From positions 547,490 to 611,489 of the forward strand of contig NW_006917100.1 in the NCBI RefSeq assembly GCF_000516985.1: 64,000 nt of DNA, given 5' to 3'. A program made the position numbers and the translations under genes. The DNA comes from Pestalotiopsis fici W106-1. Taxonomy: Eukaryota > Ascomycota > Sordariomycetes > Amphisphaeriales > Sporocadaceae. Below are positions 1 through 10,271 of this stretch, piece by piece (the stretch's first letter is position 1; every line of letters starts with the position of its first letter). The notes under the pieces were generated by a model. The model saw only the letters and a program-made list of their open reading frames with translations. It had not been told where the DNA came from and did no database searches.

Positions 1-424
1 AATGGTCCAGTGGGGATATATAACCGTTTATTTTCAAGTAAGATTTTGGCTCAAACTGTCACGAATTCCGATGGATTAACTCGTGAGATCTGCACTTATT
101 GGGGCATGCAGTATGTTGAATTGTAAGCCGGGGAGCTAATTGATCCGTGGGATCAGAACTCTGGTGATACTTATGGAATTATGGCAGTCGGCCACATAAA
201 CGGCGCAATGATCTGACTAATCAGAGGCCAGGGATTAATGCACGGTCTACAGAGATAAATAGCCTTGAAAAATGTCGGAGTAAAACATTGGCGTTGTCGT
301 GGTAAGATGGCAATAAGTGAGTGAATGTTATTACCAGCCTGAGGGTCCTTCTATCGCGGTTGAGAGTGCCTTGTCGTCGCTGCCTGTCTGTCTTACTTTA
401 TCGCTGGGTACTTCTTAGTATGAT

Positions 425-865
425 TTATGAATTCGAGCAGACTCCGACATACCTTATGGACATTAACACATGTCTCGCGATTTGACTTTGTAAGTTCCCA
501 ACTTTCTCTGCCAGGCCTTTGACTTGACCATCGCCCCAAACTTCTTTCAAGGCTGCCTTGAAGCCTTTCCATTTTGAGCGGCGGCCTTCGCTTTTCATGC
601 TCATCAGAGCTGCGGAGAGTTGACTTGTAATTACCCTACTCTCTTCGACTAGTTTCTTCAGGTTTTGATTGTTGGTGTAGGCGTCAGCGGAGCGATCGTC
701 GCGGTCTTTGATGTCATTGACGATGGTTTCGAGGAAGTTGACATTCTCACTTGCACCATTGTCTGCCTTGTAGATCTCGCGCGCTTCTGTGAGCAACGTC
801 CAGGTGAAGTCGACCACAGCAAGAACGTTGCACGCGATGCAAAGTGCAGCGAGCGCCTCAGCCAT
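425..865 (-). pseudogene. N-terminal exon of a STAND/NLR-type protein, rest missing
   Basis: The reading frame from the ATG at 865 begins MAEALAALCIACNVLAVVDF and continues with a helical, charged segment of about 140 residues. This resembles the N-terminal domain found in front of NACHT or ankyrin modules in fungal STAND (NLR-like) proteins, which act in self/non-self recognition. After ...ARHVLMSIR there is a good splice donor (GTATGT on the minus strand near 458), so this is probably exon 1; the frame then stops at 425-427. No NACHT, P-loop or repeat domain is seen in the 424 bases that remain, so the gene is either cut by the window edge or truncated. An upstream in-frame extension to 1027 starts without an ATG and is low complexity, so 865 is preferred. 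Family assignment is from pattern recognition only. Confidence 0.45.
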
Positions 866-1230
866 CTCAGCCTTCCCGTCTGGTAGCGACAACTGGGGGG
901 AAAAAAAAAAGGTGAAGATTGTTGGAGAGGAAGAATACTGTACTCCGGTAAGGCTGTGGAAAGTGTCATTTTGGAATAAGTATCTACTATCTAGGTGGGC
1001 GGCTGTGTAACCGCAGCGATTCCCCACTATAAGAATATTCTATTCTTGAGTCCGTTTTTTCAAGCATCTACCATGATCCTAAGAAGTAATGAACAAAGTC
1101 GGTGTGGTTTGCCGCTATTGAAAAGTAGAATAATCAATGCATATGCAGCTTTTGTTGAACGAATATAGAATGCCGCTTGAGTAACATCTGTAAGGTATTA
1201 TCAACTGATAAGATCGCTCGGTTCTAAGTC

Positions 1231-1301
1231 GCACTAGTGGTTTAGTGGTAAAATCCATCGTTGCCATCGATGGGCCCCGCGTTCGATTCGCGGCTAGTGC
1301 A
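1231..1301 (+). tRNA. tRNA-Gly (anticodon GCC), copy 1
   Basis: A full 71-base cloverleaf can be drawn: acceptor GCACTAG pairs with CTAGTGC, D-arm GTTTAGTGGTAAAAT, anticodon stem CATCG/CGATG with loop TTGCCAT (anticodon GCC), T-stem CCGCG/CGCGG with loop TTCGATT, discriminator A at 1301. Internal A and B boxes are present. A Pol III terminator T5 follows at 1310-1314. Identical in sequence to the copy at 9777-9847. CCA is not encoded, as expected for a eukaryotic nuclear tRNA. No intron. Confidence 0.97.
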
Positions 1302-1393
1302 ACATTCGCTTTTTGCGTTCTTCTAATGTTTCCTATACCGTTAGGAATAGGAAAAGTCTTTTTTTTGACCATTTTAGTTGGAACACTCCAGAC
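1302..1393 (+). repeat. 3' flank of tRNA-Gly copy 1, shared with copy 2
   Basis: The roughly 92 bases after the tRNA align with 9848-9942 after the second copy. Shared landmarks in the same order are a T5 run, TTAGG-A/G-TAGGAAA, a longer T run, and AACACTCCAGAC at the end. The upstream flanks do not look alike. So the duplicated unit is tRNA plus a tail, not a large segment. Confidence 0.7.
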
Positions 1394-1696
1394 AAGAGGC
1401 TTTTTTTCTTTTTTCTTTTTTCTGTTTGCATCGATACCTTCAAGGTGCAAGCATAGGTGGTTGGGGGTTGTGCACAGCCCCCTTCTCGGCTACGATCCTT
1501 CTAAAGTTCTGTGCAGCTGCTAACTTACCTGCCAACCTTTGAACCTTCACTTTCAATATTCGACCTGTTCATAGTAGTTGTCCGCTTCGCTTCGCATCAT
1601 CCAGCCGCCGCATGTAGCAAGATCTTTATCGTCCCCTCCTCGCGAAATCCATCACGAGTCGTATTTGAGGCTGGCAACTGACCGAGTCAGTTCAGT

Positions 1697-2145
1697 ATGG
1701 CTTCTGTGAATAACATTGACGGGCTGGGCTTTCGTGGTATGCTTCCCATGGAATGGATTGGTGCATATCATATTCATCAAGATTTTCTACCAGGCAAGGT
1801 TGCCACAAAGACAGGCGAATCAACCATCACTCGCACTCACCACGGAGGGACGGGTGCGTTTCATCGTTTTTCGTGTCGAACATTCTTCCTGGGCGCTGAT
1901 TGAGATTAGATAATAAGAAGGGGATCCGTCTCCTGTTCCTATACTGCCTCGTCACTCAAGTCTTCAGTGCTTATCGCGCCTACGAGATTTACCGAAATTA
2001 TGACAGCTGGGACAATCTGACTGGAAGAAATAAATTTTTCCTTGCTTGGGGTGTTGGTACAACTGCCATCATGGTCATTTTTACCGTAGCCTATGCGTTC
2101 TCGGAATACAAGTGGAGATACGCTGCATTCAGGGCCAAGATATGA
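1697..2145 (+). CDS. small predicted membrane protein, 130 aa, two exons
   Basis: Exon 1 is 1697-1853 (ATG at 1697) and exon 2 is 1910-2145; the 56-bp intron 1854-1909 has GTGCGT at its donor and TTAG at its acceptor and joins the frames as G|AT (Asp). The product begins MASVNNIDGLGFRGMLPMEW and has two hydrophobic stretches, about residues 58-75 (LLFLYCLVTQVFSAY) and 96-115 (FFLAWGVGTTAIMVIFTVAY), separated by a polar loop, ending KWRYAAFRAKI. This suggests a two-TM membrane protein. I do not recognise the family. Support comes from the clean intron and the uninterrupted hydrophobic pattern; no neighbour suggests a function. Confidence 0.5.
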
Positions 2146-3071
2146 TGCGAAGAGTTGGTCAGATTCCGAACACGAAGAGAGGAATCAGGTTAGAATCAGT
2201 GGTGAGAGATGATGTATCACTAGGACACGAAACCTGGTCGTCTTGTGCCGCCTGCGAAAGGACTATGCCGTTCGAGGTTGAGTGAGTCTTTCCTCTGGCA
2301 GCTTCTGTATAACAATTAATGCTGAAGACCTGTAGTGCAAGAGACTTAAGGCAACGACTGCACTGCGGCTTGAGTGAGAAATCTGGGTGTTCCTGTTTAT
2401 CGGTGTACGTTCGGACCCTGCGCCAACTGTATTGTAGTATAGGAGAAAACAATTGAACCATGACTGGCTACACATATGGCTTGATACAAGGCTTTTGATA
2501 ATCAACTTATGACAAGATAAAATTAGCCGTACACGGCCATAATGTATATTGGTGCTGAATTAATCTGCCCAGTACGCGTAATTCTTGTAGGATTGTATAC
2601 GACACAGCCACCAGTTACTACGGCCCAGCTTCAAGGTCATGAAGACGATTACATAGCTTGTTAGCGGGGCTATGCGCCTTCACTTCTTTACCAAAACAAT
2701 CTCAACTCTTCACGGCAGGCAGATTCTCTTCAATAACGATGTAAAGCTTCGTTCCGACAGCCGCTCTGCTAAGCACCTAAGACCCGAATTTCACCCTGAG
2801 GTTTCATTTTTCTATTGAACCGATAGAGAAAAGCCTTGAGAAAACCTCCGATTACAGCTTTTCTCCAAGGTAGGTGCAAAAGTCCAGCTAATAGGGAAAC
2901 CTTCCTCCCCCCCGGGGAGAAAAGAAAAAGCTTGGACGTGAACATGTATATGTAGAACTAGTTACTTGTCAGAGGAGGTATGGGTGGCCTAGGACCTATT
3001 TTGATCGCATTGAATGGTTTGGGAAATCGACATACAGCCAATGCGGGCCCTGTAAAATGTTCCTTATCCGT
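2146..3071. other. intergenic region, no supported gene
   Basis: No frame with a recognisable domain or convincing splice pattern was seen on either strand. It contains a short C/G run (near 2910-2917) and an A-rich stretch close to the 3' end of the sugar transporter. Confidence 0.6.
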
Positions 3072-4883
3072 CTAGGCCTTACAGGACTTGATGTTGGATT
3101 CCATCTCTTGCTTTTCCATGGTACCTTTGCTTTCCAAAACAACCGTTTCCAACTCGCGAGAACTATCAAAGAACTGCTGGATCTCCTCGAGCGTATATCC
3201 CTTGGTCTCGACGAAAAATAGCCAGATGGTCGCGAGCCAGATGCAGTTGAGCCCGAGAAAAAATATGTAGTAGTGATATCCAATTGCTTCAAGAGCGATT
3301 GGGTTGACGTACATGTTCGCGATCAGGGCGAGTTGACCAACCAGGTTCTTGACGGCCAAGCCGCGGGAGCGCATGTAGAAGGGCATGACCTCGGTGACGT
3401 ACGAATATAGAAGCGGGTTACATGCCACGTTATACATGATGTCGAAGAGGAAAAGGCAGATGACGACACCATAGCCCTCGCTGGTCCGGTCGTGTTGCGC
3501 GTACATGGCCGACAGGCTGATGAAGGGCACAAATATTATGATCATCCCGGTGTAGGATGCCATCCACAGCTTACGTCGGCCCATCCGGTCTACCATGAGT
3601 GCGCCTACACACGACGACACGAGATTTGCAATGCTCAAGCCGCCATTGATGGCAGTCCTAAGTAGGGGCGATTGGTCATCATAATGCTCAATGTACTCAG
3701 ATAAGGGGAGAAGGGGGCGGGGGAAGAGAGAGAGAAGAGAGGGGACTGGGTTCTTTGACTCACTGTTGGGTAGTCCCTGTGATCTTTATGCTGTTGAGGA
3801 TGCTACTGAAGTAGTATGTGATAATGTTCTGGCCGCACCAAAGTGTCATTAATGTCATCGAAATGACAATTAACAACCTTTGCAAATTCGCCTTTTGGGT
3901 GAAAAGTGCTTTCCAAGTAACTCCTTCCTGTGCTCGCAGAACAGCAAGCTCGATCTCCTCAAGCTGTGTCGAAACGAGGGTGTCATCTGGATTCCCATTG
4001 CCGTGGTAATGTGCAATGATTTGGGCCGCCTCCTCCTTCCGGTTCTTATATATAAGCCATCGAGGAGACTCGGGAATCCAATAGGCACACATAAGCACGA
4101 CGATAGGACAGAAGGCCTGCAAGCATGATGGTATTCTCCAGTTCCATGTATTTGTCGAATCCATGTGGCTCGTGCCGAAGCAGGTCCATGCGGCGATGAT
4201 GGAACCAAAGTACCAGAATGGATTAAAGAAGGAGACGAGGGTGCCGCGGAAGCGAGGATGGGCGAGTTCAGATAGTAGCGCAGGACCAGCACAGGTGATG
4301 AATGCTATCCCAAACCCGAGGATAAATCGTGAGCCCATATACTGGCCGCGGCCCTGTGAACCGGCCTGGAAACCTGCTCCCGCAACGGTCAGAAGCTGGC
4401 CGACGATGAGCCCCAATTTTCTGCCACTACGGATTATTGTTAGACTCGGTCGCGATATCGAGGAGCGCATTTGGTCACGGGGAAAAAAAGTTGCGAGGCT
4501 TACTCACTATTTGTCAATAACAATTTGCGATGGAACACTCCCACAAAAGCAGCCGATGAAGTATATCGCAGTGATGATACCTATTTGAGAGGCATTCGGG
4601 TTACCCATTTCTACAAAGAAATCAGCACCTCAAGCCCTCATGGACTCTTTTTGCAGAGCTTTCTAGACCTACCACGCTTCCACTCCTTGAAGCTTTGCAG
4701 ATTGGCCGTCAGAGTGGCATCGAACCCCGTGCAGACCTGCGTCAGGTAGATCAGGGCAATTGGGAACATCATCTTCCTTATGCCGACATCTCTGTACCAT
4801 GGTGGGTGATCATCGATCGCAGCAATGATGGCAGATGGCGGCTCCTTCCATTGCCTTCGGACTACCTTGCTGGGCCGTAGCAT
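3072..4883 (-). CDS. MFS sugar transporter (sugar porter family), 520 aa
   Basis: Four exons: 4673-4883, 4508-4610, 3764-4426 and 3072-3657; all joins keep the frame (G|AA, TA|T, CA|G) with GTAGGT, GTGAGT and GTGAGT donors. The product is a 12-TM plasma-membrane permease for sugars or related polyols. Sugar-porter signatures are in place: DKYGRKLGL after TM2, PESPRWLIYKNRKEEA before the central loop, DRMGRRKLW after TM8, and VETKGYTLEEI after TM12. Length (520 aa) is normal for lactose-permease/hexose-type fungal porters. The N-terminus carries a cytosolic stretch (MLRPSKVVRRQWKEP). It lies head-to-head with the dioxygenase gene at 5961-7032 across about 1.08 kb. That, plus the regulator next door, suggests a small catabolic or uptake unit, but substrate cannot be inferred. 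Confidence 0.9.
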
Positions 4884-5960
4884 GATTGAGATGAGAATTG
4901 AGATGCTAGAAGACGACTGGTTTGTTCGATACGATCGTGGCTCGATATTGTGTGCAGGTTTATTGGCTCACCAGGCTACCTATTGCGCCTTTATACTGAA
5001 TCGGGCGTTATCATGTCATAGTGCTTCAACGCTGGCAGCAACTCAAAGTCACACTCGGCGGCTTCTACCCCAGATAAGGATTCGAACAGTCGGATTTGTT
5101 CAAGTACAATCTTCCGTCACTATCTCCCTCAACTCCATGGGTCTCGTGCGTGATGGCACTGTAAAGCGAGTCTGTTTACTGGGGGCGATAGGGACGCTAT
5201 AGTCAAGCCTTCAACCGAAAGTGAGGGTCAATCTATTGAGCATTACGACTAGCACGAGATAAGCTGTGGAAAGGAGATCTGGGGAAAAGGCCTCTGGTGC
5301 CACCACTAATAGCGCAACCCATGACTCGAAGTCCATCAAACCCCATGTTTTCAAAAGAAGGCAGTAGGGATGCATGAAAGTATCGAAATTCAAGCCCCAA
5401 TCGGCCAACTATCAACAGCTACGTAATGTAACCGGCGAAATGGAACCCGAACGAGATTCCGCATACGACGGGGAAAAAGCCTATACGACGGCATTGAGAT
5501 ACGCTGATAAGTTGTCCAAACACGGTCCAAATCAGCAAGACAGGGTTCTCATGACTCTCCATTATTGGAATTTGGCCAAGAATCGATTTGCATATGGTAT
5601 AATACAGACCAGATTAAGCGGAGATAAAGTGGCGGCCTATGCCATGTCTTGACAGCCGATAGACCATAACGTGATAATGATGATGTCTTCGCCTTTTACT
5701 AAACAGTCGGCTAGCCCCACATGCGGCAGCCGCAGGCCGAAAACCATCGCGACGGAGAAGACCTAAAGAAGCATAGCATATACTGAGCATAACGACGGCA
5801 TTCATGGAAGGGAAACTTATATCAAGGCGCCGCAGGCGCCCTTATCTCTAGGCTTGTGAAGATACGATAAGTGATTTCCAAGCAAGCAGGACCTAGTAAG
5901 AAGTCATCCCTAAGATCTTGACGGAATAGATACTCGAAAATCTTCACTACCTTGGTTAAA
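4884..5960. promoter_or_regulatory. divergent intergenic region between sugar porter and dioxygenase
   Basis: About 1.08 kb separates two genes transcribed away from each other, so it should hold both promoters. An open frame at 5374-5652 (+) has no recognisable domain and was not called. No operator could be identified. Confidence 0.4.
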
Positions 5961-7032
5961 ATGGCACCCATCGCCATATCCCCAGAGTCTTCTCCAAGGC
6001 TGATCCCGGCTCCAGTCAAGGCTTTCCCTATAAAGTTCGTACCGCAGCATATCCTTTTTCGCTTCTCCAGGTCTAATATGATTACTTAGCAAGCCTGAGC
6101 TTACTGGTTGGCAGAGCGATCTTGAAAAGAACGGTTTCGCCGTCGTCAAGAACGCGATTCCCAGGGAACATGCCGTGGGTTACCAAGAGAAGGCCTACGC
6201 GTGGCTCAAGTCATTCAGCACCGAGCTCGACTTCAACGACCCTTCGACGTGGCTCAAGCAGAACTTGCCCGTCCAGAGCAAGATCAACACCTTCCACTCG
6301 TACGGAGTGGCACATGAAAAGTTTGTATGGGATGCGCGCATGGAGCCTGGAGTCTTGGACGTCTTTGCCAAGATCTGGGGTACGAACCAGCTCCTTGTGA
6401 GCTTCGACAGCTTGAACGTGACGTTCCCGAACAGGAAAGACGTCCCGCGGAAGATGGCTTGGGAGCACGTTGACCAGAGCCCTCTGCGCCGGGGCCTCCA
6501 TTGCGTCCAAGGCATCTTGAATCTATCCCCGGCAGGACCGGAGGACGGCGGTCTGGTGGTGTACCCTGGCAGCCATGCACTTTTTGACGAATTCTTTGAT
6601 ACGCAAACCGATAAGCATGACTGGAACCCGTTGGATCGATACATGTTTTCCGCCCAACAGCTGCAGTGGCTTAAGGACCGAGGCGTGTATCCCCACAAGG
6701 TCTGTGCTGATGTTGGGGATCTGATCATATGGGACAGCCGCACAATTCACTACGGGGCCGAGCCTACAGAGAAGAGTACGCAGATCAGGACGGTCATCTA
6801 CTCAGCATATACGCCGGCCAGGCTTGCTACTCCCGAACAGCTCGGTCTGAAGAAAAGAGTATTCGAGGCGTACGGCGGAACAACTCACTGGCCACACGAT
6901 AACATTATTGCCCGAGCCACGGAGACATTCCTGGAAGATGGCACGCGAGACCCTCGGGACAGGGACTGCCCTCGCGACTTGCCTGATATGACGGACCAAC
7001 TTCTCAAGCTTGCGGGCGCGATGCCTTACTGA
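5961..7032 (+). CDS. phytanoyl-CoA dioxygenase (PhyH) family Fe(II)/2-oxoglutarate oxygenase
   Basis: The main exon (about 6100-7032) encodes a PhyH-fold protein: LEKNGFAVVKNAIPRE at the N-terminal end, the metal motif HxD in WEHVDQSP (near 6470), a second region LNLSPAGPEDGGLVVYPGSH, the distal iron ligand in WDSRTIHYGAEP, and a 2-oxoglutarate-binding Arg in QIRTVIY. Such enzymes hydroxylate or desaturate lipophilic substrates and occur both in primary and in secondary metabolism. The 5' end is uncertain. The model starts at ATG 5961 and splices 6039-6099 (GTACCG...GAG, phase 0), giving 336 aa; an alternative acceptor at 6088-6089 would add KPE before LTGWQ but does not fit this exon 1. The gene faces a sugar porter on one side and converges with the double-zinc-cluster regulator on the other. 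Confidence 0.85.
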
Positions 7033-7151
7033 GAAAGAACCGTATAAGAAACCAGACTTATGCAAGGCCCGGAGTGTCGACCTGTACGTCCGATGCATAG
7101 AAGCTGCGCATTAGACAGAGTGGTTGCCTACGTGAATTAGATACCTATAGG

Positions 7152-8980
7152 TCAGAATAATACCAATCCTGGCATTTCTCCAGCTACAATATCTTGCCAT
7201 GCGCCCGCTTCACCCCCATTGTTTTCGCTGCGCCATAGAATATCAAGAAGACGATGCACGGCGTTGACTGAGCCAAACCCATTCGTCTTTTCTGCAACGT
7301 GGATCCGATATTCGATGAACAGTCTGCTAGCCTTCGAAATGCTTCCCACCCCGGCCATAAACATCGGAAACAATAGGTGAGACTCAGCCTGTGAGCCTGG
7401 TCGGATTAACGAGAGCGCTAGGTTTATGTTGCTGACGGGTTCTTGTATCTGTGAGCTTGCCGTCTCGAGGCTGGGCCACTTAACTTCACGCAGCCGCAGA
7501 ATCATTGCCCAGCGTAGAGTGCAGGCAGCTGCTTTCTCCTCCGATTCAATGTCACGAAGGCTTTCCCAATTTTGCAGTTTTGCCTCCATCGCCAGAACCT
7601 TACACTGTAGTGCATCAAGGGATTCCCGAGTCTTCAGACGTGATCGCTGATGAAGAAATCGGTTGATGCGGGCTAGGCACATGTATAAGCCCGGCTCGCA
7701 GCCAAACAGAGCATGGGTCGCATTAGATCTGTAAAGGCCAAACCTCTTGCCCCAAACATGAGGAACATCCGGCGAGGTCACAGAGCTGACACAGCAGATG
7801 TAGTTATACAAGTCGATGAGGAAATCTTCTAATGCTCCTGGCGCACCACGGACAACTTGTGGTAGGAGGGCTCGGGCACCATAAAGATAAAGCAGCCACC
7901 TTTTAGAATGGCATTCGCAGACCTTTGTATCCTTAGAACTCGAGCTTCGCAAAAGAAATGACGCAGCATTTGACGTACCTCGGACAAACATAGAAGCAGT
8001 GTCGTTGTAAGATTTGATATTACGCTCTCCGGACTCTCAAGCCGCCATTTCAGATCTTCCAGAGCTAGGTTTCGATGTAGCAGGTGGTCCTTCTCAAAGT
8101 CTGGGTATATCTTTGACAAATGCGTAGCAGAAAGCGCGACCAGGGCATTTCTTACTCCTGTGCTCTCAAACGCCAATGGCACGATTAGACGGATGAATGG
8201 GTTATACTTATCTTCAGCCATCGACATGGAACGGGCCACAGACTGGAGGAAGTGATTCAATAAGTATCTTTCACCCGTAGACCAGCCATTTTGGGCTTCC
8301 TGATCCAAGCCGGCATATCTAATCAGCGAGATATGCGGTAGATTTAGGCCTGCTTCAGATGGCGCTGCATCACTAGCTCTTCTGCTAGGAAAGACCTTGA
8401 GCGCGCTGCTGTGGGCAAGGCTCGAAAGGGGTGAAGATAGATCGGAGTGGGTTTCCCTGTCAATGATATCTAGCCAATCGAGGGCTGAAGACATGTCGTT
8501 TTGATCTTCGCTGCTCCAGTCGCTGTCCGTGCGCCTATCATCAGCGCCAGCGTCATGGTACTTTTCAACTGTTGCGACTATCGTCACTGGCCGATGATGA
8601 GAGTCTGAACGTGGGAGACACGGAAGGTTCAGCCTTTCGCAGTCACCGCAAGTCGGCCGCTTCTCGTCACATTTCTTTCTACGCCGACGGCAGTTTGCGC
8701 AGCCTGCCGACGACTTGGTATGCCTAGCCCTGGGCTTAACACTACCATTTTTATAAGAAGCGAGCCCCTTGGCTAGACTCGGTGATGATGAAGTTGATGA
8801 TCTTGTATCTGTTGTGGTGATGATCGGGCCCGTCGGCATATGCCCCTTCTTCGCCCGAGCTGGTTTTTTGGACGCGCTGCACGGTAGGCCGAGTCTCTGG
8901 CACCTAGAACAGGGGATTCGGCCAGTGCACTTAGCCTTAATCACTGCGCAGGTCTGGCACGCGGTCGATGTGCGACCCAT
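7152..8980 (-). CDS. transcription factor with two Zn2Cys6 clusters, 593 aa
   Basis: Exons 7979-8980 and 7931-7152 join in phase 0 across a 47-bp intron (GTACGT donor, CTAAG acceptor). The N-terminus has two complete binuclear zinc clusters: Cys 8, 11, 18, 24, 27, 34 and Cys 94, 97, 104, 111, 114, 121, separated by a basic, Ser/Pro-rich linker. The second, with GCANCRRRRKKCDE, is the usual form in front of the fungal_trans_2 type regulatory domain, which fills the rest (for example LLLCLSE and LYGARALLPQVV around the splice). One zinc cluster per protein is the norm, so the duplication is unusual. The protein should be a nuclear DNA-binding regulator. Its closest neighbours, the dioxygenase and sugar porter, are the likely targets, but this is inference from position only. 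Confidence 0.9.
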
Positions 8981-9776
8981 TCTATCGCACCAGAACTGTT
9001 GTTAATACATATTGCCAGGCTCTATGAGATAAGGTGGAGTGAACGTCTTCTTTTTGATTAACTGCAGCCTTATCGGGGGCTTCCCGATATATGCTTACAA
9101 TCTACGTGCCTTTGTGTCAGATGTGGATCATAGAACCCATACTAAGATAGGGAATAAAAACCAATTAAACCAACCCCCGTCTAAGCTGTGAGACTGGTGC
9201 CCTCGTCGTCGAGTCGGCACCACAGCCATTTAGAATCCAGTAGTGAGCTGATTCTTCCAAATATAGTGAACGCCTCAACAGGCGTGGCATCTTTGTTCTC
9301 ATTGCTGCTTCGTGGTCGGTTATTGACTGGTTATGTCTAACTATGCTCGTCGCTGTGGACACACGCTGGCAATAATACGCCATTATAACCCTGGCCAATG
9401 CTTGTGGAACAACTACTCTCCCACGCATCTCAACGGTTTTTTTTTTTTTAAAAAAAAAAATCGTTATCTAAGATGATCGTCGTCGCTGCCAACCTGGGAG
9501 GGTCAGCTGGCGGCCAACTTTTTGTTTTAAGCGTCGCTCCGTATTATTATAAAGGCAGCATAGCTGTAGCTGGTCTGGGAGCCGGCTCGTGGTTTAATTG
9601 CGGTCCTTATTGCTGTTTAATAGTTTGATGCCTACCGCACCCACAAGGATATGCCGCCGCCTGCTGCGGTAGAACAAGAGGCAATTGTGGTGGAGATGGA
9701 AAAGACTAATAAAGAGAATAACCAAGAGATCACGTAATGATTATATATGTTAATAAAAGCATCTATATTCACCTGG
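8981..9776. other. intergenic region with a T12/A10 homopolymer pair
   Basis: Upstream region of the double-zinc-cluster regulator. At about 9437-9460 a T run is directly followed by an A run, a self-complementary junction. No gene was supported. Confidence 0.5.
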
Positions 9777-9847
9777 GCACTAGTGGTTTAGTGGTAAAAT
9801 CCATCGTTGCCATCGATGGGCCCCGCGTTCGATTCGCGGCTAGTGCA
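9777..9847 (+). tRNA. tRNA-Gly (anticodon GCC), copy 2
   Basis: All 71 bases match the copy at 1231-1301, including anticodon GCC, A and B boxes and discriminator A. A T5 Pol III terminator is at 9856-9860. Same strand as copy 1. Confidence 0.97.
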
Positions 9848-9942
9848 ACTGAAACTTTTTGAATTCTTGGATATCTCTTATCTTGTTAGGAGTAGGAAAT
9901 ATGTCATTTTTTTTTTACCGCTCTAATTGTAACACTCCAGAC
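9848..9942 (+). repeat. 3' flank of tRNA-Gly copy 2, shared with copy 1
   Basis: Aligns with 1302-1393 (see there), ending in the same AACACTCCAGAC. Many differences between the flanks contrast with the perfectly identical tRNAs, which fits an old duplication with selection on the tRNA only. Confidence 0.7.
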
Positions 9943-10271
9943 GCTCGATTTGAAGCTGGATCGGTGACGATTGATGACTTTGAAGATGCTTAGCGGATAA
10001 GTGAAAGATCGGACTGGATTTTTGACGTGAAAAGCGGGATTCAGAGCGGGAGCAGCCGAAGCTAGCCCAATCAAACAGAAAAAGCGGGGTTTGGATCTGG
10101 AGAGATGAATCGAGTTCCACCTGCTTGAAGGCGAAATAAGGCAATCACGACTAATGATCAAGATATTTGCGATCCTCAGTAGAGGTCACGACGAAAGATT
10201 AATATCATGGCACATAAGCTCGAAAGTCGTTAATCCCATGCGTCCCCCTAAAGATCGACCACTCAGGTTGA

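Noticed and set aside
5374..5652. 92-codon open frame on the plus strand
   Set aside because: No domain, no splice support, lies in a divergent promoter region.
9437..9460. T run followed by A run as a transcription terminator
   Set aside because: No gene ends there; homopolymer junctions are common in AT-rich spacers.
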